64,000 bases of DNA, taken from positions 411,895 to 475,894 of the forward strand of contig NZ_JAGIOR010000003.1 of the NCBI RefSeq assembly GCF_017876795.1, read 5' to 3'. The DNA comes from Rhizobium leguminosarum. Lineage in GTDB: Bacteria; Pseudomonadota; Alphaproteobacteria; Rhizobiales; Rhizobiaceae. Positions 44,403-53,406 of the stretch are shown in pieces. The notes beneath the pieces were generated by a model. That model was not told the DNA's origin, searched no databases, and saw only the letters and a program-made list of their open reading frames with translations. Numbering within the stretch: position 1 is the stretch's first letter; each line of letters starts with the position of its first letter. The position numbers and the translations under genes are program-made.

Positions 44403-45257
44403 TCAGAGCTTGCCTTTCCAGGGCACGAGGAACGCCTCCAGAAAACGGATCGCGGCCGAGAAGGTGAAGGCGCAGATCGCAATGATGCCGATGCCGACGA
44501 AGACGACGTCGGTCGCCAGGAACTGCGACGCCGACATGATCATGAAACCGATTCCGCGCGTCGAGGCGATCAGTTCGGCCGCAACCAGCGTGCCCCAGCC
44601 GACGCCAAGCGCAATGCGGATGCCGGTGAGGATCTCCGGCAGGGCGGACGGCAGGACGATATCGATAAAGAGCTGCAGCCGGCTCGCGCCCAGCGAACGG
44701 GCGGCATTGACGCGCTCGATCGGCAGCGCACGAACGCCGGCCTGGGCCGAAAGGCAGATCGGTGCGAACATTGCCAGCACCAGCAGCGTGATCTTCGACG
44801 TCTCGCCGATGCCGAGCCAGATGATCATCAGCGGCAGGTAGGAGAGCGGCGGAAGCGGCCAATAGAACTCGATCGGCGCGTCCAGCACCCCTTTCGCCCA
44901 GCGGTTCAGGCCCATCAGCAATCCAAGCGGAATGCCCGCGGAGACGGCAATGAAGGCTGCGACCACGATGCGGAACAGGCTCGCAAAAACATGCTCGGAC
45001 AGCGACGCTCCGGCGTAACCGTCGCGATAGATGGCGCCGATCTGTGTCAGCACCTCATCCGGACGCGGCAGGAACAGATGCGGAACGACACCGAGCGCGG
45101 ATACAAACCACCACAGCAGCAATATCGCCAAGGCGGTGGCAATGCTGATCACCACTGTCGATTTCTCGCCGGCGCCGAAGCTCGCCATTTTCACCAGCTT
45201 GACCTTGCGGTCCTCTCTCTGCACCGCAACTGGCGATGTTTGGACTATATCGCTCAT
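44403..45257 (-). CDS. tauC: Taurine/sulfonate ABC transporter permease
   Basis: 284-residue SsuC/TauC permease with six predicted membrane segments. The first is [18 protein letters not shown]; the coupling loop reads [17 protein letters not shown]. It overlaps the ATPase gene by ATGA and is the last gene of the minus-strand tauABC set. No tauD-type dioxygenase lies nearby. Convergent with the ChaC-like gene. Confidence 0.85.
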   Translation of the reverse strand: MSDIVQTSPVAVQREDRKVKLVKMASFGAGEKSTVVISIATALAILLLWWFVSALGVVPHLFLPRPDEVLTQIGAIYRDGYAGASLSEHVFASLFRIVVAAFIAVSAGIPLGLLMGLNRWAKGVLDAPIEFYWPLPPLSYLPLMIIWLGIGETSKITLLVLAMFAPICLSAQAGVRALPIERVNAARSLGASRLQLFIDIVLPSALPEILTGIRIALGVGWGTLVAAELIASTRGIGFMIMSASQFLATDVVFVGIGIIAICAFTFSAAIRFLEAFLVPWKGKL

Positions 45258-45994
45258 GCGGCGCTCCTCAAATCTTCGCTGCTGTGGAGAATGGCGCGGA
45301 TTTCCTCGCGCAGCTCGGCAAATTGCGGCGACGCCTTGATAGATCTTGCGTCCCCGGTTTCGGCGAAGCGGCGGATGAAATCGAGATCGAAGCGCGCCAC
45401 GACGCGCCCTGGCCGGGGCGACATGACCAGGACCTGCGTGCCCAGGAACAACGCCTCTTCGATCGAATGGGTGATGAAGAAAACCTTCTTTGCCGTCTTG
45501 TTCCAGATGGACACCAGAAGTTCCTGCATCTGCTCGCGGGTGAGGCTGTCAAGCGCCCCGAACGGCTCGTCCATCAGCAGGATGTCGGGATTTGTTGCGA
45601 GCGCGCGGGCGATGCCGACCCGCTGGCGCATGCCGCCCGACAGTTCGTAGGGAAAGGCATTGGCGAATTCGTCGAGGCCGACGAGCCGCAGCAGTTCGAG
45701 GGTGCGCGTTTGCCGCTCCTTCCGGTTTACTCCGGCGAATTTCAGGCCGAGGGCGACATTGTCGGCCACCGATTTCCAGGGCAGCAGCGCATCTTTCTGA
45801 AAGACGACACCGCGATCGGCGCCCGGCCGTTCGACCGCGCGGCCATCGAGCGTGATCCTGCCATCGGACAACGGAAGAAAACCGGCAATCGCGTTGAGAA
45901 GGGTTGATTTTCCGCATCCCGAGGCGCCGAGCGCGACGACGGTCCGCCCGTCGCGGGCTGCGAAGAAGACGCTGGCATGATCGACTTTAAGCAT
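45254..45994 (-). CDS. tauB: Taurine/sulfonate ABC transporter ATPase with shortened N-terminus
   Basis: 246-residue TauB-like ATPase. Walker [10 protein letters not shown] is at residues 23-31, [16 protein letters not shown] is the signature and [12 protein letters not shown] the Walker B. The N-terminus jumps from ARDGRTV directly to VALGASG: the strand, helix and GEF segment normally found between them (about 15-16 residues, ALxDINLTxxxGEL in E. coli TauB) are absent. The frame is intact, so it looks like an in-frame deletion. Transport activity may be impaired. Confidence 0.85.
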   Translation of the reverse strand: MLKVDHASVFFAARDGRTVVALGASGCGKSTLLNAIAGFLPLSDGRITLDGRAVERPGADRGVVFQKDALLPWKSVADNVALGLKFAGVNRKERQTRTLELLRLVGLDEFANAFPYELSGGMRQRVGIARALATNPDILLMDEPFGALDSLTREQMQELLVSIWNKTAKKVFFITHSIEEALFLGTQVLVMSPRPGRVVARFDLDFIRRFAETGDARSIKASPQFAELREEIRAILHSSEDLRSAA

Positions 45995-46052
45995 GGTCCG
46001 CTCGCAAGTTCGATGCCGGCGCGACAACAGTCGCGCCGGGCATCGGGGAGGA

Positions 46053-47066
46053 TCAGTTGCTGACGCTACTAAGCGCGTCCGCGGTGACGAAGGCGCCGTA
46101 ATTTGCCAGCACGTCGGACACCTTGCCCTGGCCCTTCAGGAACGATGCGGTGTCCTGGAGGATCTTGGCAGCACCCGCCTTTTCGCCGCCGCCGAGCCAG
46201 GCATCCGATGCCTGGACCGCGGGCGTCAGCAGCGTCAGGTTCTTCAAGGCCGAGGCCTGCTGCTCGGGCGTTCCGCCGAGAAGTTTGGAGAGCGACTTGG
46301 CGTTGTCGCTGTCGGGACCCCAGGCGGCTTTGTCTGAGGCGAAGGACGCGTAGTATTTGTTGATGACCGAGGCGAAGCCCTTCAGGAATTCCGGATTGTC
46401 GGTCGCGAACTTCGAGGTGGCGACCCAGGCGGAGAATGTCGGCGCACCCTTGTCCGCCACGTCCTTGGAGGTCACCAGAACCTTTCCGTTCTTCTTGAGT
46501 TCGGTGAGCGCCGGATCCCAGACGAAGCCGCCGTCGATATCGCCGCGGTTATAGCTCGCGACGATTTCCGGCTGCGGGATTGCGAAGACCTGAACGTCCT
46601 TCTCGGTCAGGCCCAGGGATTTGATCAGCGCCAGAAGCTGATAGTGGTCCGTGGAGACAGGCGCGGCGGCGAGCTTCTTGCCCTTCAGATCGTTCAGGCT
46701 TTCGATGCCCGAGCCGTTCCGGACGACGAGAGCCTCGTCGATGCCGGAGATGGAGGCGAGGTAGAAGGCCTTGACCTCAAGCCCGCGCGATACCGCAGCC
46801 GCAAACGGGCTGGAGCCGACATAGCCGACCTGAACGTCGCCCGAGGCAATGGCCGCAAAGATTTCGGCGCCGGAATTGAACCTGCGGAAGTCGATGTCGT
46901 ATCCTGTGCCCTTGGCGAATTCGCCGTTGGCGATCGCCACCGAAGACGGCAGGGCGTCGGTTTGATAGCCGACGACGACCTTCTTGTCCGCCGCTTCAGC
47001 AGCAATTGCCGTTGCAAGAGTACCGACGCCGATGGCGATTGCGGCAACCAAATTTCTGAAATTCAT
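46053..47066 (-). CDS. tauA: Taurine-type sulfonate-binding protein
   Basis: 337-residue periplasmic receptor. The signal peptide ends near residue 26 (ATAIAAEAA). It follows E. coli TauA along its length: [51 protein letters not shown], and [16 protein letters not shown]. It is the first gene of tauABC, transcribed away from the FAD protein gene, with the TATAGA motif in between. It probably binds taurine or another small sulfonate. Confidence 0.88.
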   Translation of the reverse strand: MNFRNLVAAIAIGVGTLATAIAAEAADKKVVVGYQTDALPSSVAIANGEFAKGTGYDIDFRRFNSGAEIFAAIASGDVQVGYVGSSPFAAAVSRGLEVKAFYLASISGIDEALVVRNGSGIESLNDLKGKKLAAAPVSTDHYQLLALIKSLGLTEKDVQVFAIPQPEIVASYNRGDIDGGFVWDPALTELKKNGKVLVTSKDVADKGAPTFSAWVATSKFATDNPEFLKGFASVINKYYASFASDKAAWGPDSDNAKSLSKLLGGTPEQQASALKNLTLLTPAVQASDAWLGGGEKAGAAKILQDTASFLKGQGKVSDVLANYGAFVTADALSSVSN

Positions 47067-47159
47067 CTTGAGCCCCTTTGTTCGAGGGCCACCCGGCCCC
47101 TTGATCTCACCTTCAAAAGGGTAAGGGTTGAGAAGGGGCTGGCGGGAGAAATAACAAAC

Positions 47160-47176
47160 TATATTTATAGACTATG
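47160..47176. promoter_or_regulatory. Shared sulfur-locus motif, copy 3
   Basis: TATATTTATAGACTATG lies in the tauA/FAD-protein divergent region. It contains the inverted pair CTAT-ATTT-ATAG (47159-47170) and the TTTATAGA core of the copies at 31747 and 41594. It could serve tauABC, the divergent gene, or both. Confidence 0.5.
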
Positions 47177-47280
47177 GAGATAATTGTTTTCGTGATTCTG
47201 CCGCTTGTTCGATCCGCCGGACCGGCGAGCGACGTCAGGGCTCGAAAGACGAAATATTGCCAGGCTTCAGGGAGAATGCT

Positions 47281-48651
47281 TTGATATACGATGTTATCGT
47301 GGTCGGTTCCGGTTTTTCAGCGATCGCTGTGACCTGCAATCTCATCGAGCAGCTTCCCGTTTCGGCGACGGTTGCCGTCGTCGGTGACGATCCGGGTTTC
47401 GGGCGCGGAACGGCATACCGGACGGAGCTCTATCTCCATCGCCTCAACGTTCCCGCAGGCCGCATGAGCCTGTTGCCCCATCATCCTGACGATTTCGTCG
47501 ACTGGCTGAAAAGCCGTGGACGCCTGACGCAGGCAGGCGATTTCGCCTCGCGCGGCGATTACGGTCTTTATGTCAGGGACACGCTTGCGCGGCTGCTTCG
47601 AAAGCGGGACGGCCGTTGCCGGGTCGATTTCATCAAGGCCAAGGCGGCGGGATGCGTGGAACGCTACAAGACTACGCTCGCCTTCCAACTCGGCAACGGC
47701 GACGAGATTGCCGGGAAGAATGTCGTGCTGTGCCTTGGCGTCGGAAATGCCAATCTTCCGGTCGATCCGGCTGGCGTCCCATCATCTCTGCGATCGCGGA
47801 TCATCGACAATCCGTGGCGGCTCTCGTGGCTGAGGCGCGTCGCACCGTCTGATGCAGTCTGCATCCTCGGCTCCGGCTTGACGATGATCGATCAGGTTCT
47901 CGCCCTTCGCGCCCATGGCCATAGAGGCAGAATCGACGTGCTTTCGCGGCGCGGCCTGGCGCCGCTCGGCCATGCGAGGACGCCGCCAGCGGCTCTGCCG
48001 ATCGACGTTCACACACTTCCCGGCACGGTCAGCGTTATCTTGAAGGCCCTGCGGGAAAAGAGCAGGGCGGCCGTCGATTGGCGCGGCGTGATGGACGGCC
48101 TCAGGCCGGTCACACAGGCCCTCTGGCAGCGGCTTTCGAGCGAGGAGCGGGCGCGTTTCCTGCGGCATGCGCTTCCCTGGTGGAACATCCACCGTCACCG
48201 GGTCGCGCCCGAAGTGTTCGCCGGGTTCGAGAAACTGGTTTTGGAAGGAACCGTTCGCTTCCATGCAGGCTTCCTGAGAACGCTAGGCGCTCGGGAAGAC
48301 GGGCTCGTCGCCGGCTACAGGGTCCGAGCCAGGCGTGAGATCGCCGAGATCAGGGCGGACTGGCTGGTCAACTGCACGGGAATGGAGCGCGCCGGGATCA
48401 GCCATTCGCCGCTTTTGAAGGAGATGAGCCGGCTTCAACTGATCGTTCCCGATCCCCTTGGGCTTGGCATCCAGGTGGATGCGGCTTCCGAGGTGATGGC
48501 TCCGTCTAGGATCTCGCCCGCCCGGCTGTTTGCCGTCGGCGCCTTGACCGCGGGGCAATTCTGGGAGATCACCGCCGTCCCTGATATCCGGGTGCAGGCG
48601 AAGGCGGTGGTCAATGAGATCGTCAGGGCAAGGCCTAATTCCGACGCATAG
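47281..48651 (+). CDS. FAD/NAD(P)-binding oxidoreductase
   Basis: 456-residue flavoprotein of the FAD_NAD-binding (PF13454) group. The N-terminal dinucleotide motif VIVVGSGFSAIAV, the FGRGTAY motif and a second CILGSGLTMIDQVLAL motif are present. The start is TTG 47281, five bases behind AGGGAGA; an upstream TTG at 47257 is less well placed. Members are poorly characterised. Being divergent from tauABC with a shared sulfur-type motif, it may act in sulfonate or sulfide metabolism; that is inference. Confidence 0.8.
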   Translation: MIYDVIVVGSGFSAIAVTCNLIEQLPVSATVAVVGDDPGFGRGTAYRTELYLHRLNVPAGRMSLLPHHPDDFVDWLKSRGRLTQAGDFASRGDYGLYVRDTLARLLRKRDGRCRVDFIKAKAAGCVERYKTTLAFQLGNGDEIAGKNVVLCLGVGNANLPVDPAGVPSSLRSRIIDNPWRLSWLRRVAPSDAVCILGSGLTMIDQVLALRAHGHRGRIDVLSRRGLAPLGHARTPPAALPIDVHTLPGTVSVILKALREKSRAAVDWRGVMDGLRPVTQALWQRLSSEERARFLRHALPWWNIHRHRVAPEVFAGFEKLVLEGTVRFHAGFLRTLGAREDGLVAGYRVRARREIAEIRADWLVNCTGMERAGISHSPLLKEMSRLQLIVPDPLGLGIQVDAASEVMAPSRISPARLFAVGALTAGQFWEITAVPDIRVQAKAVVNEIVRARPNSDA

Positions 48652-48713
48652 GCCGACGATCTGCGGATCGACACGGTGCTGTTGAATTGCTCGCCGCCGG
48701 CAGCTACAGTATT

Positions 48714-48723
48714 TGGTAGGCCA
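48714..48723. promoter_or_regulatory. GntR-type operator, site 1
   Basis: TGGTAGGCCA followed by TAATACG lies 74 bases upstream of the GntR gene. It matches the site at 49931 (TGGTATACCATAATACG) except for two central bases. This suggests autoregulation. Confidence 0.55.
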
Positions 48724-48796
48724 TAATACGATTCCTGAATTCGGCTGCCGCACCGGAACTTGAGCGTGCGGCGTCAATCCAACACTGAGGTACAGC

Positions 48797-49492
48797 ATGA
48801 GCGGTGCTCTGAAGGACGCAACAATCAGGGTAGAGCGTCCTGCGAAGACATTGCGGGAATTGGCCCTCGACAAGGTCCGCGAGGCCATCGTCAACGGATA
48901 CTTCCGCCCCGGAGACCGCCTTGTCGAGCGCGACCTCTGCGCCCAGCTCGGCGTCAGCCGGACGGTCGTGCGTGAGGTTCTGAGACATCTGGAATCGGAA
49001 GGGCTCGTCGCCAATCTGCCGAACAAGGGACCGATCGTCGCCCTGCTGGATATCGAGGAAGCCAAACAGATCTATGAGATCCGTGGTGCGCTCGAAGGCA
49101 TGGCGGCGCGGCTGTGTGCGGAGCGTGGCAGCCCCGAGATCGTCGCTGCGCTCGAAGAATCCCTGACCGCAATCCGCAACAGCTATCGCGACAGCGACAT
49201 GGCGGCTGTGCTTGCCAATACCTCTTCCTTCTATCAAACGCTGTTCACCAGGGTTGACAGGCATGTCGCCTGGGGCGTCGTCAACCTCCTCACCGTGCGC
49301 ATAAACCACCTGCGCTCGATGACGATCAAGACGGAACGGCGTAGCATCGAAGGGCCGCTGCAGATGTCTAAGATCATCGACGCGATCCGCCGCGGCGACG
49401 GCGAGGGCGCCCAGCGGGCGGCGATGGATCATGTCGCGGCCGCCAGCGCAATTGCCGAAGCGGTCCTGTCCGCCCAGAAGACTGCCGAATAG
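48797..49492 (+). CDS. FadR-subfamily GntR regulator
   Basis: 231-residue regulator. The winged helix-turn-helix has the GntR pattern (KVREAIVNGYFRPGDRLVE, then LGVSRTVVREVLRHLESEG). A helical FCD ligand-binding domain follows (IYEIRGALEGMAARLCAER). FCD proteins usually sense carboxylic acids. Three copies of a TGGTA-x-CCATAA palindrome, one before this gene and two before the next operon, make local regulation very likely. Confidence 0.88.
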   Translation: MSGALKDATIRVERPAKTLRELALDKVREAIVNGYFRPGDRLVERDLCAQLGVSRTVVREVLRHLESEGLVANLPNKGPIVALLDIEEAKQIYEIRGALEGMAARLCAERGSPEIVAALEESLTAIRNSYRDSDMAAVLANTSSFYQTLFTRVDRHVAWGVVNLLTVRINHLRSMTIKTERRSIEGPLQMSKIIDAIRRGDGEGAQRAAMDHVAAASAIAEAVLSAQKTAE

Positions 49493-49705
49493 GACGCAGC
49501 GCCGCGCGGTTTTCAAGACGGTCGCCCTCCTGCTACTAACTCTAAGTGTTGCATCCCTTCGCGCGCACCTGTCTTCACTGGAAGACGGCCAGCATGGCGT
49601 TGTCGCATCGACATTTGTCGACGCCTCTTCCGCATTCGCAAGCACGTTCCGCGGAATGAGGAGAATTCAAACTCCAAGCTTGACACCCAACTTTGCTCGA
49701 TGTGA

Positions 49706-49715
49706 TGGTATGCCA
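49706..49715. promoter_or_regulatory. GntR-type operator, site 2
   Basis: TGGTATGCCA with flanks GA and TAATC, in the long leader of the catabolic operon. A TTGACA box lies at 49680-49685. It differs from the perfect site at 49931 by one central base in the core. The 49493-49969 gap holds no gene that I can support; it carries these regulatory sites only. Confidence 0.55.
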
Positions 49716-49925
49716 TAATCAACAATATATAAGGCGGTATCATATGGTCTGGGATGATTTTGACGTTCTGACGTGTCGCGTCGCTGCAGGCCACCGTTGC
49801 GCCGTCCGGCTCCTGACAAAAAGCTGAATGAACAAAGCGCTTCCGGGCATTGGAGCGCATACGCGCCAAATTCGCGATTTCTCGGACTTTATTGCGTCTT
49901 CGCCGAAACCAAGTTGACACTCGCA

Positions 49926-49945
49926 TATTATGGTATACCATAATA
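49926..49945. promoter_or_regulatory. GntR-type operator, site 3, perfect palindrome with promoter
   Basis: TATTATGGTATACCATAATA is a perfect 20-base palindrome. A TTGACA box at 49914-49919 and a CATAAT box at 49939-49944 (19-base spacer) place it over the promoter of the downstream operon. The start codon at 49970 is 25 bases away. Repressor action by the FadR-type protein is the simplest reading. Confidence 0.75.
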
Positions 49946-49969
49946 CGAAATTGAGAGATGAGGTGTTCG

Positions 49970-50572
49970 ATGGCCATTCAAATTCGCAAGACGGGACTGC
50001 AGATCGAAACGACATTGATCGAAGGCGGCAAGGCCGCGGCGGTTCCGCTGAAACTGTTTACCGCCTTTGCGGTCGTGAAGAATCCTTGGGCAGGGCGCGG
50101 CTTTGTCGACGACCTCAAGCCCGAAATTCACGCAGGCGCTCCGGTGCTCGGCGAGTTGCTGACCAAGATGATCATCGATGCGGTCGGGTCCGGCGAGGCC
50201 GTCGAAGGATATGGAAAGTCCGCTGTCGTCGGCCTGGACGGCGAGATCGAACACGGGTCCGCGCTCATCCACACCCTGCGCTTCGGCAATTTTTATCGCC
50301 AGGCCGTCGGCGCCAAGTCCTATCTCGCCTTCTGTAACACACGCGGTCCGGCCAACGCGCCGATCATGATCCCGCTGATGGACAAGAACGATGAGGGCCG
50401 CCGTTCGCACTACCTGACCATCCAGACGTCGATCCCCGATGCGCCCGCTGCCGACGAGATCGTCGTGGCTCTCGGGGCTTCGATAGGCGGGCGCCCGCAT
50501 CACCGCATCGGCGACCGCTACCAGGATCTGAAAGACCTGGGGCAGGACGTTGCCAATCCTGCGGGCGTTTGA
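49970..50572 (+). CDS. Amino acid synthesis (AA_synth, PF06684) family protein
   Basis: 200-residue protein of the AA_synth/DUF1185 family, whose biochemical role is not settled. Recognisable segments are TAFAVVKNPWAGRG, SALIHTLRFGNFYR and ASIGGRPHHRIGDR. ATG 49970 has a GATGAGG site; an ATG at 49958 adds four residues but lacks one. It is the first gene behind the GntR operator and leads a run of oxidative enzymes. No signal peptide. Confidence 0.8.
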   Translation: MAIQIRKTGLQIETTLIEGGKAAAVPLKLFTAFAVVKNPWAGRGFVDDLKPEIHAGAPVLGELLTKMIIDAVGSGEAVEGYGKSAVVGLDGEIEHGSALIHTLRFGNFYRQAVGAKSYLAFCNTRGPANAPIMIPLMDKNDEGRRSHYLTIQTSIPDAPAADEIVVALGASIGGRPHHRIGDRYQDLKDLGQDVANPAGV

Positions 50573-50587
50573 GGGAGCGGCTCTGAG

Positions 50588-51433
50588 ATGCTGACGGCCG
50601 GATCGACCACACGCACCGCTGCAGCAACAAACGCCGCCGGTGCCTTGCCCCGAAAGACGACGGCAAGCGGAACGGCCTATCACCAGGCCGGCAGCGGTGA
50701 ACCGCTGGTTCTCATTCATGGCGTCGGCATGCGGCTCGAGGCCTGGGCTCCGCAGATCGCATTTCTGTCGGCCGGCCATCGGGTCATCGCCGTCGACATG
50801 CCGGGACATGGCGAGAGCGCAAAGCTGCCGGTGGGCAGCCGGCTCGAGGAGTTCGTCGCCTGGTTCGGGCGCTTTCTCGACGAGATGGCGATCGACACAG
50901 TGAATGTTGCCGGCCACTCGATGGGAGCGCTGGTGTCGGGAGGGGCGGCGGCGACGTTCGGCGAACGTATCAGCCGTGTTGCGTACCTCAACGGCGTCTA
51001 CAGGCGCGACCCGCAAGCAAAGGCTGCCGTGCTCGCACGGGCCGCGGCCATTCCGGTGACCGGCGTAGACAAGGAAGGCCCGCTGGCTCGCTGGTTCGGC
51101 GATGATCCGGACAGCGTCGTTGCGCGGGAACTGACGCGGAAATGGCTCAACCTCGTCGATCCGGAGGGGTATGCTGTCGCTTACGCCGCCTTCGCCGCAG
51201 GAGACGAGACCTATGCCGATCGCTGGAAAGACGTGGCTGGTCCGGCCCTGTTCCTAACGGGATCCGATGATCCGAATTCGACGCCGTTGATGGCGACGCA
51301 AATGGCGGCGCTCGCGCCCCGGGGCTGGGCCCGCATCGTGGAGGGTCACCGTCATATGGTGAACCTGACCGCGCCTGATATCGTAAATTCGCTGCTCGCT
51401 GAGTGGCTGTCGTTCGGGGAGGATGAACGATGA
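50588..51433 (+). CDS. Alpha/beta-fold hydrolase
   Basis: 281-residue hydrolase. The oxyanion motif VLIHGVGMRLEAW, nucleophile elbow AGHSMGALVSG with Ser near residue 115, the FLTGSDDPNS acid region and the GHRHMVNLTAP His region are all present. About 30 low-complexity residues precede the fold. It overlaps the flavin reductase gene by ATGA. Hydrolases of this type, such as RutD, sit beside flavin monooxygenases in ring-degradation operons. Confidence 0.85.
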   Translation: MLTAGSTTRTAAATNAAGALPRKTTASGTAYHQAGSGEPLVLIHGVGMRLEAWAPQIAFLSAGHRVIAVDMPGHGESAKLPVGSRLEEFVAWFGRFLDEMAIDTVNVAGHSMGALVSGGAAATFGERISRVAYLNGVYRRDPQAKAAVLARAAAIPVTGVDKEGPLARWFGDDPDSVVARELTRKWLNLVDPEGYAVAYAAFAAGDETYADRWKDVAGPALFLTGSDDPNSTPLMATQMAALAPRGWARIVEGHRHMVNLTAPDIVNSLLAEWLSFGEDER

Positions 51434-52365
51434 CAATCCAGACTGTCGACCCAAGAGCGCTGCGAGATGCATTCGGAGCTTTTCCGACCGGGGTGACTGT
51501 CGTCACCGCCAGTGACGGGGATGGAAATCCGATCGGATTCACGGCGAACTCCTTCACCTCCGTCTCGCTCAATCCACCGCTTCTCCTCGTCTGCCTTGCC
51601 AAGACGTCACGCAATTTCGCCATCATGACCGGTGCGCAGCATTTTGCGATCAACGTGCTTTCGGAAACGCAGAAAGACGTGTCGAACACCTTTGCTCGAC
51701 CGGTCGAGGATAGATTCGCGGCGGTCGAGTGGGCGAGGGGATCGGCAGGCTGCCCGATATTCTCAAGCGTGGCGGCCTGGTTCGAATGTGCCATGGAGCA
51801 GGTCATCGAGGCTGGCGACCACGTCATCTTGATGGGGCGCATCGAAGCTTTCGACAATAGCGGCCGCAACGGTCTCGGTTATGCGCGTGGCGGTTATTTC
51901 ACGCCGACGCTCGCAAGCAAGGCAGTGTCCGCGGCAAGCGAAGGCAATATGGAACTTGCGGCCGTTGTCGAGCGGCGCGGGGAAGTTCTGCTGCTCGGCG
52001 AGGATGTGCTCTGCCTGCCAAGTGTCGACGCCCATGACGGCAGCCCGACCGAGGCACTGCAAAAATACCTGGAGACACTAACCGGGCTGAAGGTCAGCAT
52101 CGGCTTTCTCTATTCGGTTTATGAGGGCAAGAGCGACGGCAAGCAGCACATTGTCTATCACGCCGTTGCCGGAGAGGGCGAGCCTGCCGGGGGCAGGTTC
52201 CTGAAGCCTGACGCACTGGTTGCGGCAAAGTTCAAGACCAGTTCGACTGCCGATATCGTCAACCGTTTTGCGATGGAAAGCTCGATCGGCAATTTCGGAG
52301 TCTATTTCGGCGACGAGACCGGCGGCACTGTTCACCCAATTCCAGCCAAGGACGCAAAAGCATGA
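51430..52365 (+). CDS. Flavin reductase with C-terminal extension
   Basis: 311-residue protein. Residues 1-160 are a standard flavin reductase domain (ALRDAFGAFPTGVTVVTASD, GFTANSFTSVSLNPPLLLVC). Residues from about 175 on form a second domain: VVERRGEVLLLGEDVLCLP resembles a NUDIX- or HpaC-associated extension, but no NUDIX box is present. It should supply reduced flavin to the monooxygenase gene that follows with an ATGA overlap. Confidence 0.85.
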   Translation: MTIQTVDPRALRDAFGAFPTGVTVVTASDGDGNPIGFTANSFTSVSLNPPLLLVCLAKTSRNFAIMTGAQHFAINVLSETQKDVSNTFARPVEDRFAAVEWARGSAGCPIFSSVAAWFECAMEQVIEAGDHVILMGRIEAFDNSGRNGLGYARGGYFTPTLASKAVSAASEGNMELAAVVERRGEVLLLGEDVLCLPSVDAHDGSPTEALQKYLETLTGLKVSIGFLYSVYEGKSDGKQHIVYHAVAGEGEPAGGRFLKPDALVAAKFKTSSTADIVNRFAMESSIGNFGVYFGDETGGTVHPIPAKDAKA

Positions 52366-53402
52366 AGTTCTCCCTCTTCGTCCATATGGAACGGCTCGAC
52401 GCCAGCCAAAGCCACAAGAGCCTCTATGAGGAATTCGTCGCGCTCTGCGAGACCGCCGACAAAGGCGGCATGCACGCGATCTGGACGGGTGAGCACCATG
52501 GCATGGATTTCACCATCGCGCCCAACCCGTTCGTGACCATTGCCGATCTCGCCCGCCGCACATCGCGGGCAAGGCTCGGGACGGGCACGGTGATCGCTCC
52601 CTTCTGGCATCCGATCAAGCTTGCCGGCGAGGCGGCCATGGCCGACATCATCTGCGACGGAAGGCTCGACATCGGGATTGCGCGCGGTGCCTATTCCTTC
52701 GAATACGAACGTCTGCTGCCGGGTCTCGACGCCTGGGGCGCCGGCCAGCGCATGCGCGAACTCATCCCGGCGGTCAAGGGCATCTGGAACGGCGACTATG
52801 CGCATGACGGGGAGTTCTTCAAATTCCCCTCGACCACCTCGGCGCCGAAGCCGCTGCAGCAGCCGAACCCGCCAATCTGGGTCGCGGCGCGAGATCCGAA
52901 CTCGCACGAATTTGCCGTCGCCAACGGCTGCAACGTTCAGGTCACACCGCTCTGGCAGGGTGACGACGAGGTTCAGTCGCTGATGGAACGCTTCAACGAT
53001 GCCTGCGCCAAAAACCCGGATATCGAGCGGCCGAAGATCATGCTGCTGCGCCACACCTATGTCGGCTCGTCGGAAGACGACGTCGCCCAGGCCGCCCACG
53101 AATTGAGCGTTTACTACAACTACTTCTTTGCCTGGTTCAAGAATGAGAAGCCGGTGACCCAAGGCCTGATCGAACGGATTCCGGACGAGCAAATCCGAGC
53201 GAACGCCATGCTTTCGGATCAGGTCATGCGCACCAACAATGTCGTTGGTAACGCCCGGACCGTCATCGACCGGCTGAAGGCCTATGAGGCGCTCGGTTAC
53301 GACGAATATTCCTTCTGGATCGACACCGGCATGAGCTTCGAGCGCAAGAAGGCGTCGCTCGAACGCTTCATCACCGAGGTCATGCCAGCATTTCAGGAGT
53401 AA
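52362..53402 (+). CDS. LLM flavin-dependent monooxygenase
   Basis: 346-residue luciferase-like monooxygenase. Segments MHAIWTGEHHGMDFTIAPN, ARLGTGTVIAPFWHPIKLAG and DGRLDIGIARGAYSFEYERL are typical. Direct coupling to the flavin reductase gene shows a two-component oxygenase. It could hydroxylate, open or Baeyer-Villiger-oxidise the substrate; the aldehyde dehydrogenase next in line suggests an aldehyde product. Confidence 0.87.
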   Translation: MKFSLFVHMERLDASQSHKSLYEEFVALCETADKGGMHAIWTGEHHGMDFTIAPNPFVTIADLARRTSRARLGTGTVIAPFWHPIKLAGEAAMADIICDGRLDIGIARGAYSFEYERLLPGLDAWGAGQRMRELIPAVKGIWNGDYAHDGEFFKFPSTTSAPKPLQQPNPPIWVAARDPNSHEFAVANGCNVQVTPLWQGDDEVQSLMERFNDACAKNPDIERPKIMLLRHTYVGSSEDDVAQAAHELSVYYNYFFAWFKNEKPVTQGLIERIPDEQIRANAMLSDQVMRTNNVVGNARTVIDRLKAYEALGYDEYSFWIDTGMSFERKKASLERFITEVMPAFQE

Positions 53403-53406
53403 CACC

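Noticed and set aside
44316..45650. Plus-strand open frame of 444 codons across tauC/tauB
   Set aside because: Antisense to two genes with full ABC motifs; low-complexity Arg/Gln/Asp composition.
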